Of a DNA stretch of 64,000 nt, positions 23,970 through 35,134 are shown piece by piece. Source of the DNA: Phaeosaccion multiseriatum (taxonomy: Eukaryota > Ochrophyta, other classes). Made by a program: the position numbers and the translations under genes. The notes under the pieces were generated by a model. That model searched no databases, had not been told where the DNA came from, and was given only the letters and a program-made list of their open reading frames with translations. The stretch covers positions 1,612,001 to 1,676,000 of the forward strand of contig OZ218964.1 of the NCBI GenBank assembly GCA_965112735.1, read 5' to 3'. The number at the start of each line of letters is the position of its first letter. Position 1 is the stretch's first letter.

Positions 23970-25850
23970 CTATTTGTCTTTCCCCCTCCCGCTTCCTGCC
24001 ACATCCCCCCTCCCTCTTTTTCCCCTCTTGGTACTGCTACCGGTGCTACTACTACTCTTTTGCAGCTTCTTGGTGGGCTTCTTCTTCCTTTTGCTCCGCA
24101 CCTTCCTCGCTGTCGTCCCCTCCTCCTCTTCGACCACTTTCTGCACCTTTTTTGTCGCCGCTGCCGCGGCAGGCTGCTGTGACGCCTCCACCTCCACCCC
24201 AGCGCGCTCCAATTGTCTCAAGAAAGCAGAGCCGTCAAACACCATCTCCAAGTCTTCCATCTTTCCGTCCGTCGCGCTGAAGGACGTCCGCAGCATGCCC
24301 CCGTTCGCCAACTCCGTGGACAGCCCCAGAGCACGCGCATTGGTGGTTGTCATGACAAACGAGCACATCAGTCCATTCTCCCCACAAAAGACGTAATCGT
24401 TAGCACCGATTGCGTACTCCATTTCCACACTTGGCTCCCCTTCTTCACCCCAACCCCCACTCTCATCTTCCTCCTCCTTGCCGACTTCTCCCCTCTTGGG
24501 CTTCCTCTCCTTCTTCGACTTTGCTGCGTCCTGCTGCGCACCCGCCTCACTCTCATCCTTGGACTCGGCCCCTTCTGGCTGCTGCTGCTGCTCTTGCTCT
24601 TGCTCCTCCTTCTCCTCCTTCTCCTCCTCCTCCTCCTCGTCATCCTCCTCCTCTTCCTCCTCCTCCTCCTCCTCCTCCTCCTTCTGTCCCCCATACGCCT
24701 CTTCTGCGGCTCTTCTTCGTTTCGCCTCCCGGCCCGCCCTTGCAATGGCCTGACGCAGCCCGGTGAGAGACTCCACATCTTGCAGCATACCCGGAGCACC
24801 AAGCTCTTCTCTCTTGTTGTCGGTCACCCCCGAAGGGTCGAAAGACCGGTACGGGGTAGTGGGTAGAGTCAATCGAAAGTCATCAGCCAACACCTGTTCC
24901 CACACATGGTGGTCCGCCTCCCCTCTTGCCCGATGCCGCAGCACCACCAGCAACCTCTCCTTACACAGCTCTTGCTGAGTCTTCACCCGCGCCTTCTCGT
25001 CCTCAATGCCCTGGTTGATCTTGGCCTGAGAGGTAGGGGGGGGCAGGGGCAGCGTGTCAAAGCACAATACTCGGCCTGTGGGATGGGATAACGTGTACAT
25101 TCTAACAGCGAACCACCGCACAACGCACAGAGCAAGGTAGATACAGAAATAGGAGTGGAAAACTATACATCAACAAATAAAAAAATAAAAAAACAGACAC
25201 GAGAGAAAGGCAGGCACGCACTCACGCACACATGCACACACACACCCACTCACCTCCTTCTGGGAGAGCGCATGGACCTGCGCCATGAGCTGCTCCACAT
25301 GCTGCTTCTTCCTCGCCCGAGTGTTGCGGGCGTGGATTCGGTTGCGGTCCCTCTCATGCTGCTGCCTCTCCTCCTCCGTCATGCTCGCCTTTAATCGCTC
25401 CTCCTCCTCAGCAGCAGCAGCGGCAGCGGCAGCAGCAGCAGAGTCGCCCTGGTGTAAGTCTCTCCAGCCGCTTAGAACCCCCCCCTTCGAGGCTCCCTTG
25501 AGCCCGCCTGCTACTGCTGCTCCGGCTGCTGACGATGACGAGTCGTCGGAGGCTGCGGTAGAGAACTCTCGATCTGTTCTGCCCGACCCCCCTTCCCCTC
25601 CTGCTACTGCTACTGCTGAGGCTGCGGATTGCTCTGATGCCGCTACAACCGCCGCTGCAGCCTTCGCTGCTGCTGCGGCTGTCGCTTCTGCGTCTGCTGT
25701 TCCCGCCTCTTGAGGGGTTAGGTCAGCGGAAGGAGCGACGGAGAGAGAAGGCGCGAGGGAGGGGAAGTCTTCTCCACTGGTGGAGCCAGGAAGCTTTCGT
25801 TTCTGCCCGTGCGACTGCTGCTGTAGCGGTGACTGCAGTTGCTGCTCCTC

Positions 25851-25889
<39 letters not shown>

Positions 25890-26115
25890 TTGCTGTTGTG
25901 GCTGTTGTGGAGGTGGTTGTGGTTGTGGTTGTTGTTCTTGCTGTTGTTGTTGAGGTGGTTGTTGTGGTTGTTGCTGCTGCTGTTGTTGGTGTTGTAGTTG
26001 TTGTTGTTGTTGCTGTTGTAGTAGTTGGTGCTGTTGTTGTTGTGGTTGTTGTGGTTTTTGGTGCTGTTGTTGTTGTTGTTGCTGTTGCTGTTGCTGTTGT
26101 TGTTGGTGCTGCTGC

Positions 26116-26188
<73 letters not shown>

Positions 26189-26790
26189 GCTGTTGTTGTA
26201 GCTGCTGCTGTAGCTGCTGCTGTTGGTTCCCCACTGCTGCCATCGTGGGCGCCAATCCGAACGGAGCTATTGGCGTCCCGCTTCCCAACGCAGGCACAGC
26301 CCCGACCGCGCCACCCAGGGCCTGCATTTGCTGCTGCTGCTGGTGTAGCTGCTGCTGTTGTTGCTGCTGCTGGAAGAGCTGCTGCTGCTGCTGCTGGAAG
26401 AGCTGCTGCTGTTGCTGTTGAAGAGCGGCCCCCCCTCCCCCCGCCGCCCCTCCTCCCAGCATCCCACTCGCACCTAGCGCTGCCAGGCGTTGCTGCAACT
26501 GCCTCTGCTGCAGGAGCTGGCGCTGCTGCAAGAGGTGCTGCTGTTGCAGCTGCTGGAACTCCAGCTGTTGCAGCCCTTTGGGATTAGTAAGTCTGTGCTG
26601 CTGTCCCTGCTGCTGCAAAAGCGGATTGCCAAGCATACCAAGGCCCCCTCCCATCCCCACCAGACCCATCCCACCGCCAAGCCCGGCATAGTTCATCATA
26701 GCCGGGTTAGGAAGCGTATAGCCCGACGAGGCCGCGAGCGCGAGCTGCTGCTGCTGTCGCTGCCATTGCGCGATCTGTTGCTGCTGCTGC

Positions 26791-26848
<58 letters not shown>

Positions 26849-26862
26849 GCTGTTGTTGTTGC

Positions 26863-26899
<37 letters not shown>

Positions 26900-27029
26900 G
26901 CTGCTGCTGCTGCTGCTGTTGCGGCATCCTAAGGGACCCAGTCGGTCCGCCCACCCCCCCCTCTTGACTCCCTGCCTCGCCGCTTTGCTCTTCCCCGGCA
27001 CCGAAATTTGTGGGCAAAAAGTCCATCAT
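23970..27029 (-). CDS. Poly-glutamine bZIP transcription factor (stramenopile type)
   Basis: Two exons (27029..25254 and 25025..23970) give 943 residues from ATG-ATG at 27029. Residues about 35-400 are dominated by four glutamine tracts encoded by mixed CAG/CAA. The bZIP basic region is ERDRNRIHARNTRARKKQHV at about 560, and the intron falls in the zipper (HALSQKE|AKINQG). The basic region keeps N-x7-R, with His-Ala in place of Ala-Ala, as in stramenopile and aureochrome-like bZIPs. Downstream is a conserved segment (WEQVLADDFRLTLPTTPYRSF, then a SLTGLRQAIAR helix), a poly-Glu block, and a second conserved piece (ANDYVFCGENGLMCSFVMTT). A Lys-rich tail ends the protein. No LOV domain is present, so it is not an aureochrome photoreceptor itself. 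Targets are unknown; nuclear. Confidence 0.85.
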
Positions 27030-27465
27030 CGACTTTAGTGTGTTGTTTTCGCTCCCCTCCCCCAGCTGCTGCTCTTTTTCATGCTGATGGAGGTCTGCTT
27101 TGCGCAGTTGATTAATTAAAAACGCCGCTCTCTCTGGGTCCCCGCAAGGGGGGGGGAGGGGGGGGGCAACTGCGGGATAGATAAGAAAGGGGAAGCAGCC
27201 TTCGCGAATTTGAAGTTTCAGTTAAGAGAATACAAATCGCTTTACTTTTCACAAAGCCAAAACGAGCAGACACTCACCAGCGCAGCACACACTCAACATA
27301 ACGGTGAGCTGCTGGTGAGTGGACGGGACGGTATGATGGTATGCATCCTCCTCCCTTTCTAGTGATCTGTAGACTTCAGATCAGCAGTGTCGATTGCGCT
27401 AGGTGGCCACGGTGAACTCCTTCCCCCCGTTTCCCCTCGCGACCCCCCCCAACGCTCTAGCCTAC
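27030..27465. promoter_or_regulatory. Divergent promoter region, bZIP / hypothetical gene
   Basis: This 436-bp spacer separates two divergent start codons and contains G-rich runs near 27148..27166. No defined element is recognised. Confidence 0.4.
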
Positions 27466-28125
27466 ATGGAGAGAGACGATGATGACGAGCAGGATAGCTC
27501 TGAGAATGAGGATGGAGACGGAGACGAAGATTACTGCTTTGAGGATGACAGAGATGATGATGAGATAGATATGAGAGCTCACAACGCCGCGCCCAAGCGA
27601 CCGCCCCCCGCAAAAAGGAGGAACAGGGGCTATCCCGAGACGGAGGACAAGCTACACGGGAGCAAGAAACGTCGCGTTGGGTCTGCAGCGAGCCTGGCAG
27701 TGGAGGCCAACCACGCGGCGTCGGACGTGAAAAAGGAGGACCGAGAGATTTCACACACCAAAGGGCTTCCTCCTCAGATTCCGGACTGCAACAAGTCAGA
27801 GCTTGTATTGGTCAAGGGTTTGCTGGGAGGTGTGATGATGAAGGCCTTGGATGCGCTGAGTTCTCCGCGCGATTGCGCTTCTACGGCCCCTTCTTCGTTC
27901 GCAGGACGAACCAAGGCAGCATGTTGCTCCTCGTTGATTGGACCAACCGAGACAAAGCCCGATGCTTGCCCTGATGCCGCTGGGGAAGGAGAGGATTCGG
28001 GGAAAAGAAAGGAACCACCATCATCATCAGCGGCCGCGTCGTACCGTGACGCGATCGCCAAATGCTTGCTCAGCGGCGCAGACCCGCTGCTGAAGGACTA
28101 TGTTAGAATAGGAAAACGAAAATAA
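27466..28125 (+). CDS. Hypothetical acidic/basic nuclear-like protein
   Basis: A single open frame from the first ATG gives 219 residues. It starts with an Asp/Glu-rich stretch (MERDDDDEQDSSENEDGDGD). Two basic clusters resembling nuclear localisation signals follow (PKRPPPAKRRNR and SKKRRVG). The C-terminal half is less biased and ends YRDAIAKCLLSGADPLL..VRIGKRK. I do not recognise a family. The frame is also open upstream from a GTG at 27403. It lies between the bZIP start and the 3' end of the FHA gene. It may be a complete small gene or the last exon of a spliced one. Confidence 0.5.
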   Translation: MERDDDDEQDSSENEDGDGDEDYCFEDDRDDDEIDMRAHNAAPKRPPPAKRRNRGYPETEDKLHGSKKRRVGSAASLAVEANHAASDVKKEDREISHTKGLPPQIPDCNKSELVLVKGLLGGVMMKALDALSSPRDCASTAPSSFAGRTKAACCSSLIGPTETKPDACPDAAGEGEDSGKRKEPPSSSAAASYRDAIAKCLLSGADPLLKDYVRIGKRK

Positions 28126-28427
28126 TCCAAAACTGCGTCTCTATTGCAACCATGCCATCGAAGCTCTGCTGAAGAAGGAAGCAACGTATCTCTTCTTCTT
28201 TCGCACGAAGGTGTCGATGAATGCTCCTTCAACATCTTTGGCTTGGAATGGGTGCCAAAGGCATTGACATCGTAGCTGCGCCGCGCACTCTCCCGCGGTG
28301 CCTCCCTGCTTTCACCCTTCCCTTCCCATGAAACACACAGTACCCTGGTCATAGTAGCATGTATTCTCCGTACTTGCCACCGCCTACATGTATGTATACA
28401 CGATGCCACACGCCTCTAAACAGTAGC
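28126..28427. other. Convergent 3' spacer
   Basis: No gene or repeat is recognised between the hypothetical gene and the FHA/coiled-coil gene, apart from expected 3' untranslated sequence. Confidence 0.5.
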
Positions 28428-30430
28428 TCAAGCACATGTCTCCTCATCGTCACCTCCGATCTCTTCCGCCTCTCCGGCCTCTCCAGCCTCCTCGTTCTCC
28501 CCTGTGGGCTGCCCTCCGGCGCCATCAGAGTCACCCATCATCTCAATCACCCCCCCCTCAGCCTCTTTGGTGGCATGCGCAGCGTCTGCTTCTTCGTCCG
28601 CATCACCCTGCTCCGCTTCTTTCTCCGCCTTCTCCTCTGCCTCCTCTCCATCTCCCTCTCCCTCCTCCCCCTCCTCCTCCTCCTCCTCCTCGTCCTCCTC
28701 GTCCTCCTCCTCCTCCTCCTCCTCCTCCTCCTCCTCCTCCTCTTTCTCCTCCTCCCCCTCCTCCTTCCTCTCCTCCTCCTCCTCCTCCCCACCCTCTTCA
28801 CCTCCATCTCTCTCCTGTTCTCCACCGTCTCGCATCTTTTTCCCTGTGCCTGTCTCCTCGGCAGCCTCTTCCCTAGGCCGTTTTAGCGCACCCCCCTCCT
28901 CCCTTTCCTCCACCTCCTCCTCCCTTTCCTCCTCCTTCTCCTCCTCCTCCCCCTCCTCCTCCCCCTCCTCCTTTCTCAGCGATTCGTCTATCTCCAGCCC
29001 AGGACTAGGAGCACTTGTTGGTGCTTCTGCTGCTGTCGCGTGTCCCTGGAGATCCATAGGATGAACTACGAGAGAATCTGCCTCACCATCCTCATCCTCC
29101 TGCTCTCCTCTTCTCTCCTTTTTCTCCTCCCTCTCTGCTTCCACAACTCCCTCATCCTGCTCCGCCGCTGGCTGCTCTTCCTCGGCCTCCTCTTCCTCTC
29201 TGTCCCCTGTGGGCTGCTCTCCGACGCCTTCAGAGTCACCCATCATCTCCATCACATCGTCAGCCTCTTTGGGGGCATCCACCACGACTGCGTCTTCGTC
29301 TGCACCTCTCTCCTCCTCTTTTGACTCCCCCTGCTGGCCGCTGTTGTCCCTTCCCTCCACCTCTCCGCTCGCATCTTCATCACCTCCCTCGACACCTTCC
29401 GGGACTCCTTCCAGCCGGTGCCTCTGTTCATCATTGGCTCCATCCTCTTCATTCATATCCAGCCCATCCTCGCCAGGCTCAGCTTGTGTGCAAGCCATAG
29501 CATCATCATCATCATCATCGCCGCTCGCCATTTCCTCTTCCTCCTCTTCTTCTTGTGGCCGTTCACTCATTGACTCCTGAACCTCCTTCAGCCCATCTTC
29601 TCGCTCCACCTTCATAGAACTCCGTTGGGAGTCAAACAGGCTTCTCGCTTCGTCACCCCCCCCCCCCCCCCCCTCCGCCCCCTCCTCCGAGCGAAAACCC
29701 CCCTACTTCCATCGCCTCAAACCCAAGCACGCTCTGGCTACTGTTGAGAGTCTCTGATGGCATAGCCCACCGGCCGGTAGGGGGCGCTGTCTGGGCCTTC
29801 ACCTTGTTAATCTCACTCGTGAAGATCTGCAGTGCGTGCAGAGGGGGGAGACGGGGTGGAGCATGGGGCGGGGAGAGTGAGTGAGGCACCGCAAAACTTA
29901 ACTCCAAAGCTGATGGACATTCACTGCCATGCAACGAATCATTCTCTCAATATCCACCTTCTCCCCCCCCCTCCCTCCCCTTCCTTTCACGTACCTCAGA
30001 TAGTGCGTTGACAGCGGCATCGGCACTCTGCAGTCGCATGTTCACCAAGGTCGCTCTCTCGTTGATGCCCGACGCAATGGCCTCCACTCGCTCCCTCTTC
30101 CTAACCTCCTCGTCCCGCTGCCCCTCCATTTCTCGGAGCCGGGCCTTGATGTCCAGAGCCTCCTTCTCAAGCGTATTGACGGACTTGCTGGCATTCGCCT
30201 TGTGGTCCTCCCACTGCTTGGCCTCCTCACGCAGGCTCGCTTCTCTGTGCTGCACCTTCTCGAGGGCTTGCATCGTCTCACTGGCCCGCTCTTCGATTGC
30301 GCGAATGTCCTCCACCAGACCAGCATTCTGCTCTGCTGCTCCCTGCGCAGCGGCCTCGAGCCTGGAAATCTCATTCTTCCGCTGGGCCAACTCTGCGCAA
30401 AGTGTTGGCGTTACATGAAGATTGGGGGAG

Positions 30431-30483
<53 letters not shown>

Positions 30484-31653
30484 GAGGGGGGGGGGGCGGT
30501 GGAGGAAAGCAATACAGCTGTAAAAAAAGGGCTCTAGTAGGACAGCACAGGTCACACCTTCATGGCCAGGCCTTGGACGGTTGCAATGGGCTACAGAGCC
30601 AGGCATTAGAGAGATTGCAAGACGTTAGAGCCAACGCATTGGAAAGGCCGCAATTGGTTCTGCAAGTGCCCTGCTTCGTCGCCAGTCGCCACACCTCCAA
30701 TCCCCTCCTTCCTCCTCCTCCTTCTCCTCCTCCTCCTCCTCCTCCTCCTCCTCCTCCTCCTCCTCCTCCTCGTCCTCCTCCTCCTCCTCCTCCTCCTCCT
30801 CCTCCTCCTCGTCCTCCTCTCCTCCCTACACACAATCCATTGGATCAATCCATCGTACCTATGTCCAAGTCCTCCTTGGCTCTCTGCAATTCTTCGAGGG
30901 CCTCCAAGTCCTGCAAAGCGTCATTCAAAGACTTGTCCTTGGCCTCGAGCGTGCCACGCAGCTCTGCCTCGCTTCTCACCAACCCCGTCGCCTTCTCCTC
31001 CGCCACACGACGTTTGCTCCTCTCTGTGTCCTCCAAGTTTCTGGCCTCTTGCAGTTGGGATGTGAGACTGGCCACAACCTCTTGCTCACGTCGCAGAGTG
31101 GAGACGTTGGTTGCCAGCTCCATGTTGATAGCCACTTGCCTGGCCATAGCATCCGCCAGCTTTTGCTCCAGCCGTAGCTTGTCCTCGCGAAGCCCCTGTT
31201 TTTGAGAGAAGGGTGGTTTCAGTTGTTCAGATACATCGTGTACGACTGAACTGGTGAGAGAAATCGCTTCAGCACGACAGCGGAGGATATGCACCGAGTA
31301 CCAATATACCTCTCAAGCCCTGACAAGCCACACTACGGGGTGTCTCCCTCCCACTCGCCTTTCATCTGCATAAGAACCGAAGAAAGAGCAAAGGATGGAC
31401 GCCTTCCCACCCGCTGCCCACTAGGAACCAACTAACTGACCTCGCAATTGCTCTGCATCTCGGCAACGGAAGCCTTCAGTGCCTTGGCCTCCTCCCCAGC
31501 TCGATCCGCCGCCCCGAGAGCCTTCTTGCGGGACTCCAGCTCCTGAGAGTATTGCATGCAAATGATGTGTAAGTAGTAGTAGCGGTAGTAGTAGTAGTAG
31601 TAGTAGTAGGAGTGTAGGAGTGGTAATAGAAGGAGGAGGAGGAGGAGGAGGAG

Positions 31654-31710
<57 letters not shown>

Positions 31711-31854
31711 CAGAAGTAGCAGTAGTGTAGGAGTGGTAGTGGTAGTAGAAGTAGTAGTAGTAGTGGTAGCGGTAGTAGTAGTGGTAGTAGTAGTGGCGGT
31801 AGTAGCAGTAGTAGTAGCGGTGATGGTAGTAGTAGTAGTAGTAGTAGTAGTAGC

Positions 31855-31935
<81 letters not shown>

Positions 31936-34020
31936 GGTGGTAGTAGTAGTGGAAGATGAAGACGAAGGAGAGAGAGAAAGAGGGAGGAGAAAGAAAGACC
32001 GATTTCGTTCCGCGAGAGGTACAGACGGACGTGGTTCTATGGGCGCTCATCTCACCTCTTCCAGCTCCACATTCTTCGTCTTCAGCTCCGTGACGATGGC
32101 TCCCCAATCGCTCTCCTGTTTGCTCTGCGCTTCCTTCGCCTCCTTCTCGAGTCGTGCGATTTTGTCCTTGAGGGCACGATTCTCGCCCGCCAGATGTCCT
32201 TCCTGTGTGTACAGTGGACGGCAGAGGTGTAGGGAGGGACGGGAAGTGTGCACGAGAAGGCGGGGGCCGTTTACGACGGACGCCTCACGTCTCTCACTCT
32301 CTCACTGTTGAGTCCACATATTCACACGCCTGTCTCCCTAAGGTCCACACACATGCCTCACTTCCGTCCTTCCATTTCATCCCCAAACCCCAAACCCCAA
32401 ACCAACCCGAACCCAAACAAACCTCTATGCGCCTTTCCCCCCTCCCCCCTCCCCTCTCCTCCCTCCAACAACTTCTAACCTTGGCAACTGCCTTTTCAAA
32501 CTTGAGCCGGAAGTCCTCGTTCCTTCGCTCCATCTGCGCAATCTGCTTGAGCGTCTGCTCCAACTCGAGCCTCTTGCCCCTGAGCGCCACGTTGGCCTGC
32601 GCCAAGTCTTCCTGCAGCTCCTTGACCAATGCGCCGCCCTCTTCCCTAGCGCCCCCTCCGCCGGCCGTGCCCTTGCGTGCACGCTTTTGCTCTTGTTGGC
32701 TACCACCACCACCACTTCGATTGCCAGCAGAAACCCCCTCTCCCCCCTCCTTCTCTTCCTCCCCGGCTGGTGTGGCTCCTCCGCGCCCTTCGGCCTTTCG
32801 TTTGAGTCGGGGAGACGAGGACCCGCCAAGTGATTCTCCCGATGCTTCCGTCTTCCCTGGCGCGGGAACAGCTGCTCGCCTCTCTTTCTTCGTCTTTCCT
32901 CCTCCTCCTTCTGCTGGTGCTCCTGCTGCTGTCGCCGCCTGGGCCTTACTCGGAGCACCAGGGACACCGCCTCCGGAGGAAGGTGCCCTGGGTGTAAGTG
33001 CCTTTCTCGCACTTGACGACCCTTCTGTGCCTTGTGAAGTTGAAGCCTCCTCCTCCTCCTCCTTGTCCTGTCCTGAGCTCTGTAAAGTCGCCTGCTGTCT
33101 CTCCCGAAGAGTATCACCTGACGCGATAGTACCAGTTGGCGATTGCTCGACTGCTGGAGCACCAGCAACGGCGGGGGCGTTGAGGAGAGCTTCTCCTCCA
33201 GAATCACAAGGGACGGCAGAGGAAGAGGGAGCAGCAATGGTGGCGCCCGGGCCCCGGGCCCCTTCCGAGTTTTCTTCATTGCCAGCGCCAGTGAGCGAGA
33301 GCGTGTAGGAGAGAGGATCTCCGATTGACTTGTTGAGGTCCAACTGCTCCCCCCGTCACCATGGCACACGGTACAGAGAGAAAAGGAGCGATGGATGCCG
33401 GAGATAAGAGAGAGACGGAAGAATACAAACGACTGGAATGATGGGAGGGGAAAGAGGAAGCCAGCAGGGTAAAAGCAGGACAAAAGCGAGGAACAAGAGA
33501 AGTACTCCCTAACCTTTGGCTTGAAAAGCGCCAGCTCTCCGCCGTGGAGCAAGAAGGCTGACTTGCCTTTGCCAACGTGCTTGCCGTCCACATAAGTACC
33601 ATTGCTGAGAGGGGAGGAGGAGGGGGGGCTAATCGATCAGGGATTGCACCCGCAAGGGAAGAGAGACCGGATCAAGTGAGTGGAGGGAATGAGGCCCGCC
33701 TCCCACCCGCTCCCAACCCCCTCCTCGAGCGTGTTAAGTTACCTGGACTTGTCTGTGACTTGCATTTTGAGCTCTCCTCCCTCCGTGCACAGATTGAGTA
33801 TGCAGTGGACGCCGCTGATGTACGGCAGGGCGATGGCACAGCTGCCTGCTTTGTGCTTGACAGCTCTGCCGATGTACACCGTCTTTCCCCTTAGCAAGAT
33901 GGTCTTTGGGATGGATGATGAATCTGCGCGCTGTTCCTTCTTGCCCGTGTAGGGAACAAGCACCAGCTTCCCCCACTCGACATCCGCAGCAGCTTCCTTC
34001 TGCTGCTGGGACGCGCTCAT
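28428..34020 (-). CDS. FHA-domain coiled-coil protein with acidic tail
   Basis: Eight exons: 34020..33743, 33604..33514, 33343..32480, 32202..32056, 31542..31441, 31195..30859, 30392..29995, 29826..28428. The FHA domain spans the first two exons (residues about 15-125): LLRGKTVYIGRA, LPYISGVHCILNL, KSSNGTYVDGKH. The phosphothreonine-binding GR, S..H and N residues are all present. Residues 125-410 are low-complexity and basic, then about 330 residues of coiled coil follow (ELEQTLKQIAQMERR, NEISRLEAAAQGAAEQN). The end is strongly Glu-rich with EMMGDS repeats. FHA/coiled-coil proteins are phosphopeptide-binding scaffolds, often in DNA damage, centrosomal or kinase signalling; no specific orthologue is recognised. 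Exon 8 changes frame inside a run of 18 G (complement of 29656..29673); dropping one G joins both halves, giving about 1204 residues. Confidence 0.8.
31569..31936 (+). repeat. (TAG/GTA)n trinucleotide array in an FHA-gene intron
   Basis: About 370 nt of imperfect AGT-type triplets with scattered GGT and GCA variants fill most of the intron between exons 4 and 5 of the FHA gene. The variants imply an old, diverging array. Confidence 0.9.
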
Positions 34021-34461
34021 CCTTCAAGACCACCTCCTCCCTCAAGGCACGAGGAACTCACTGGAAGGCAAGGCGGAGGTGAAGCAGAATAAGAGGGGGT
34101 GCAAGGGTAGGGAGGAGAGAGCAAAGCGAGAGGCGAAAGAGGGGGGGTAAGAGGGAAGACCAAGAGTAGGAGGAGCTGTCGGAAGCAGGTTGTGGGGGGG
34201 GAAAGGGGGGAAACAGATTTGAATTTTATCCCCTCCGAGTGAGAATGTGAGGGGTGCGGCAAACGACAAAGCCGAATCGCAGTCCCAGATAGCATCAGTA
34301 GCACTAAGGATTCCTTCCATCTCGCAAGTACCTTCTCTGACAAGAAGGGGAAGCACAAAAGCGATTGACATCCCCCCCCTCCAAAAAGTAAAATCTACCA
34401 AATTGAAACTCAATTACTTTAGGAAGGCAGCGGAGGATGTTTAGATTGGAGGGAGAGAGGG
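34021..34461. promoter_or_regulatory. Upstream region of the FHA gene
   Basis: No coding feature is supported here. The region includes the FHA gene promoter. The tRNA terminator-like structure lies just beyond it. Confidence 0.4.
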
Positions 34462-34498
34462 AAAAAAAAAAAAAAAAAAAAACGGTGTTAAAACCGTT
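34462..34498 (-). terminator. Hairpin plus long T-run downstream of tRNA-Val
   Basis: On the minus strand, just after the tRNA and its own T6 (complement of 34500..34505), there is a perfect 6-bp stem (AACGGT/ACCGTT) with a 6-nt loop, followed by about 20 T. The T6 alone should end RNA polymerase III transcription. The hairpin and T20 could be a backup terminator. Confidence 0.5.
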
Positions 34499-34504
34499 GA
34501 AAAA

Positions 34505-34577
34505 AGTTCGCGGAGAGAATCGAACTCCCGATTTCCTCCGTGTAAAGGAGACGGCTTAACCGCTGGCCTACGCAAAC
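34505..34577 (-). tRNA. tRNA-Val(UAC)
   Basis: The minus strand folds into a 72-nt cloverleaf plus discriminator with standard numbering. It has a 7-bp acceptor stem GTTTGCG/CGCGAAC with one T-G pair, a 3-bp D stem with GG in the loop, and a 5-bp anticodon stem TCTCC/GGAGG. The loop TTTACAC gives anticodon UAC. The variable loop has 5 nt and the T arm is GGGAG-TTCGATT-CTCTC. No intron and no encoded CCA are present, as expected for a nuclear tRNA. The discriminator would be T and runs straight into a T6 terminator, whereas tRNA-Val normally carries A at position 73; this is the only odd feature. Confidence 0.85.
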
Positions 34578-35134
34578 GTATATTCCCTTTTATCCACTTT
34601 AGACATCATGTCAACTTACGCTAGGGTGGGCAAGTCTCGTTTTTTTCCCTCTCTTGCTGGCCAAGGAGGCTTATATGCCAAGGTGTTCATCGGAGCACGA
34701 GCACTGAGAACTGAAGCTGAAGGCCACCCTCTCTGCTCCCCCTCCTCGGCCAGGAGGGAGAGTAATCGGCCCCAGACACGCGGGTTTGGAAAATTGTCCA
34801 GCCTAGACGTAGGCGAGGGGGGGCAATTTCCCCCTGGGCTGGCTGGCTCGGAGCCTGCCCAACTGTCTCATGGAGTATTGAAGTCAAACGACGGTCCTAC
34901 AGATGCTTGTGTATGTACCTTCTTTGTCCCGTCACTCTTCTGCCTCTCCCTACCTCCCTCGCTTCGCGCCCTCCCTTCCTCCACCCTGCTGCCCACCACT
35001 TCTGCTCTGAGGCGGGCTACAGGCTGTCAACATACTGTAGCATGAGCTTTTCTATTCATGAATGATTAAAACGTTTCCCTGGAGGAAACTGCTGCTCAAG
35101 CATCCACTCTTACTCCGGCCGGCCGTCCATCCCG
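34578..35134. other. Spacer between tRNA-Val and the U1-C gene
   Basis: An open plus-strand frame covers part of the region but shows no family motif and is likely chance. I see no RNA gene. It holds the 3' untranslated region of U1-C. Confidence 0.5.

Noticed and set aside
25637-27038. Long plus-strand open frames opposite the bZIP glutamine tracts
   Set aside because: They are the antisense reading of CAA/CAG repeats (poly-Val, poly-Leu, poly-Ala) with no motif or start context.
34608-35045. Plus-strand open frame after the tRNA
   Set aside because: No domain or conserved pattern; it lies in the 3' flank of U1-C.
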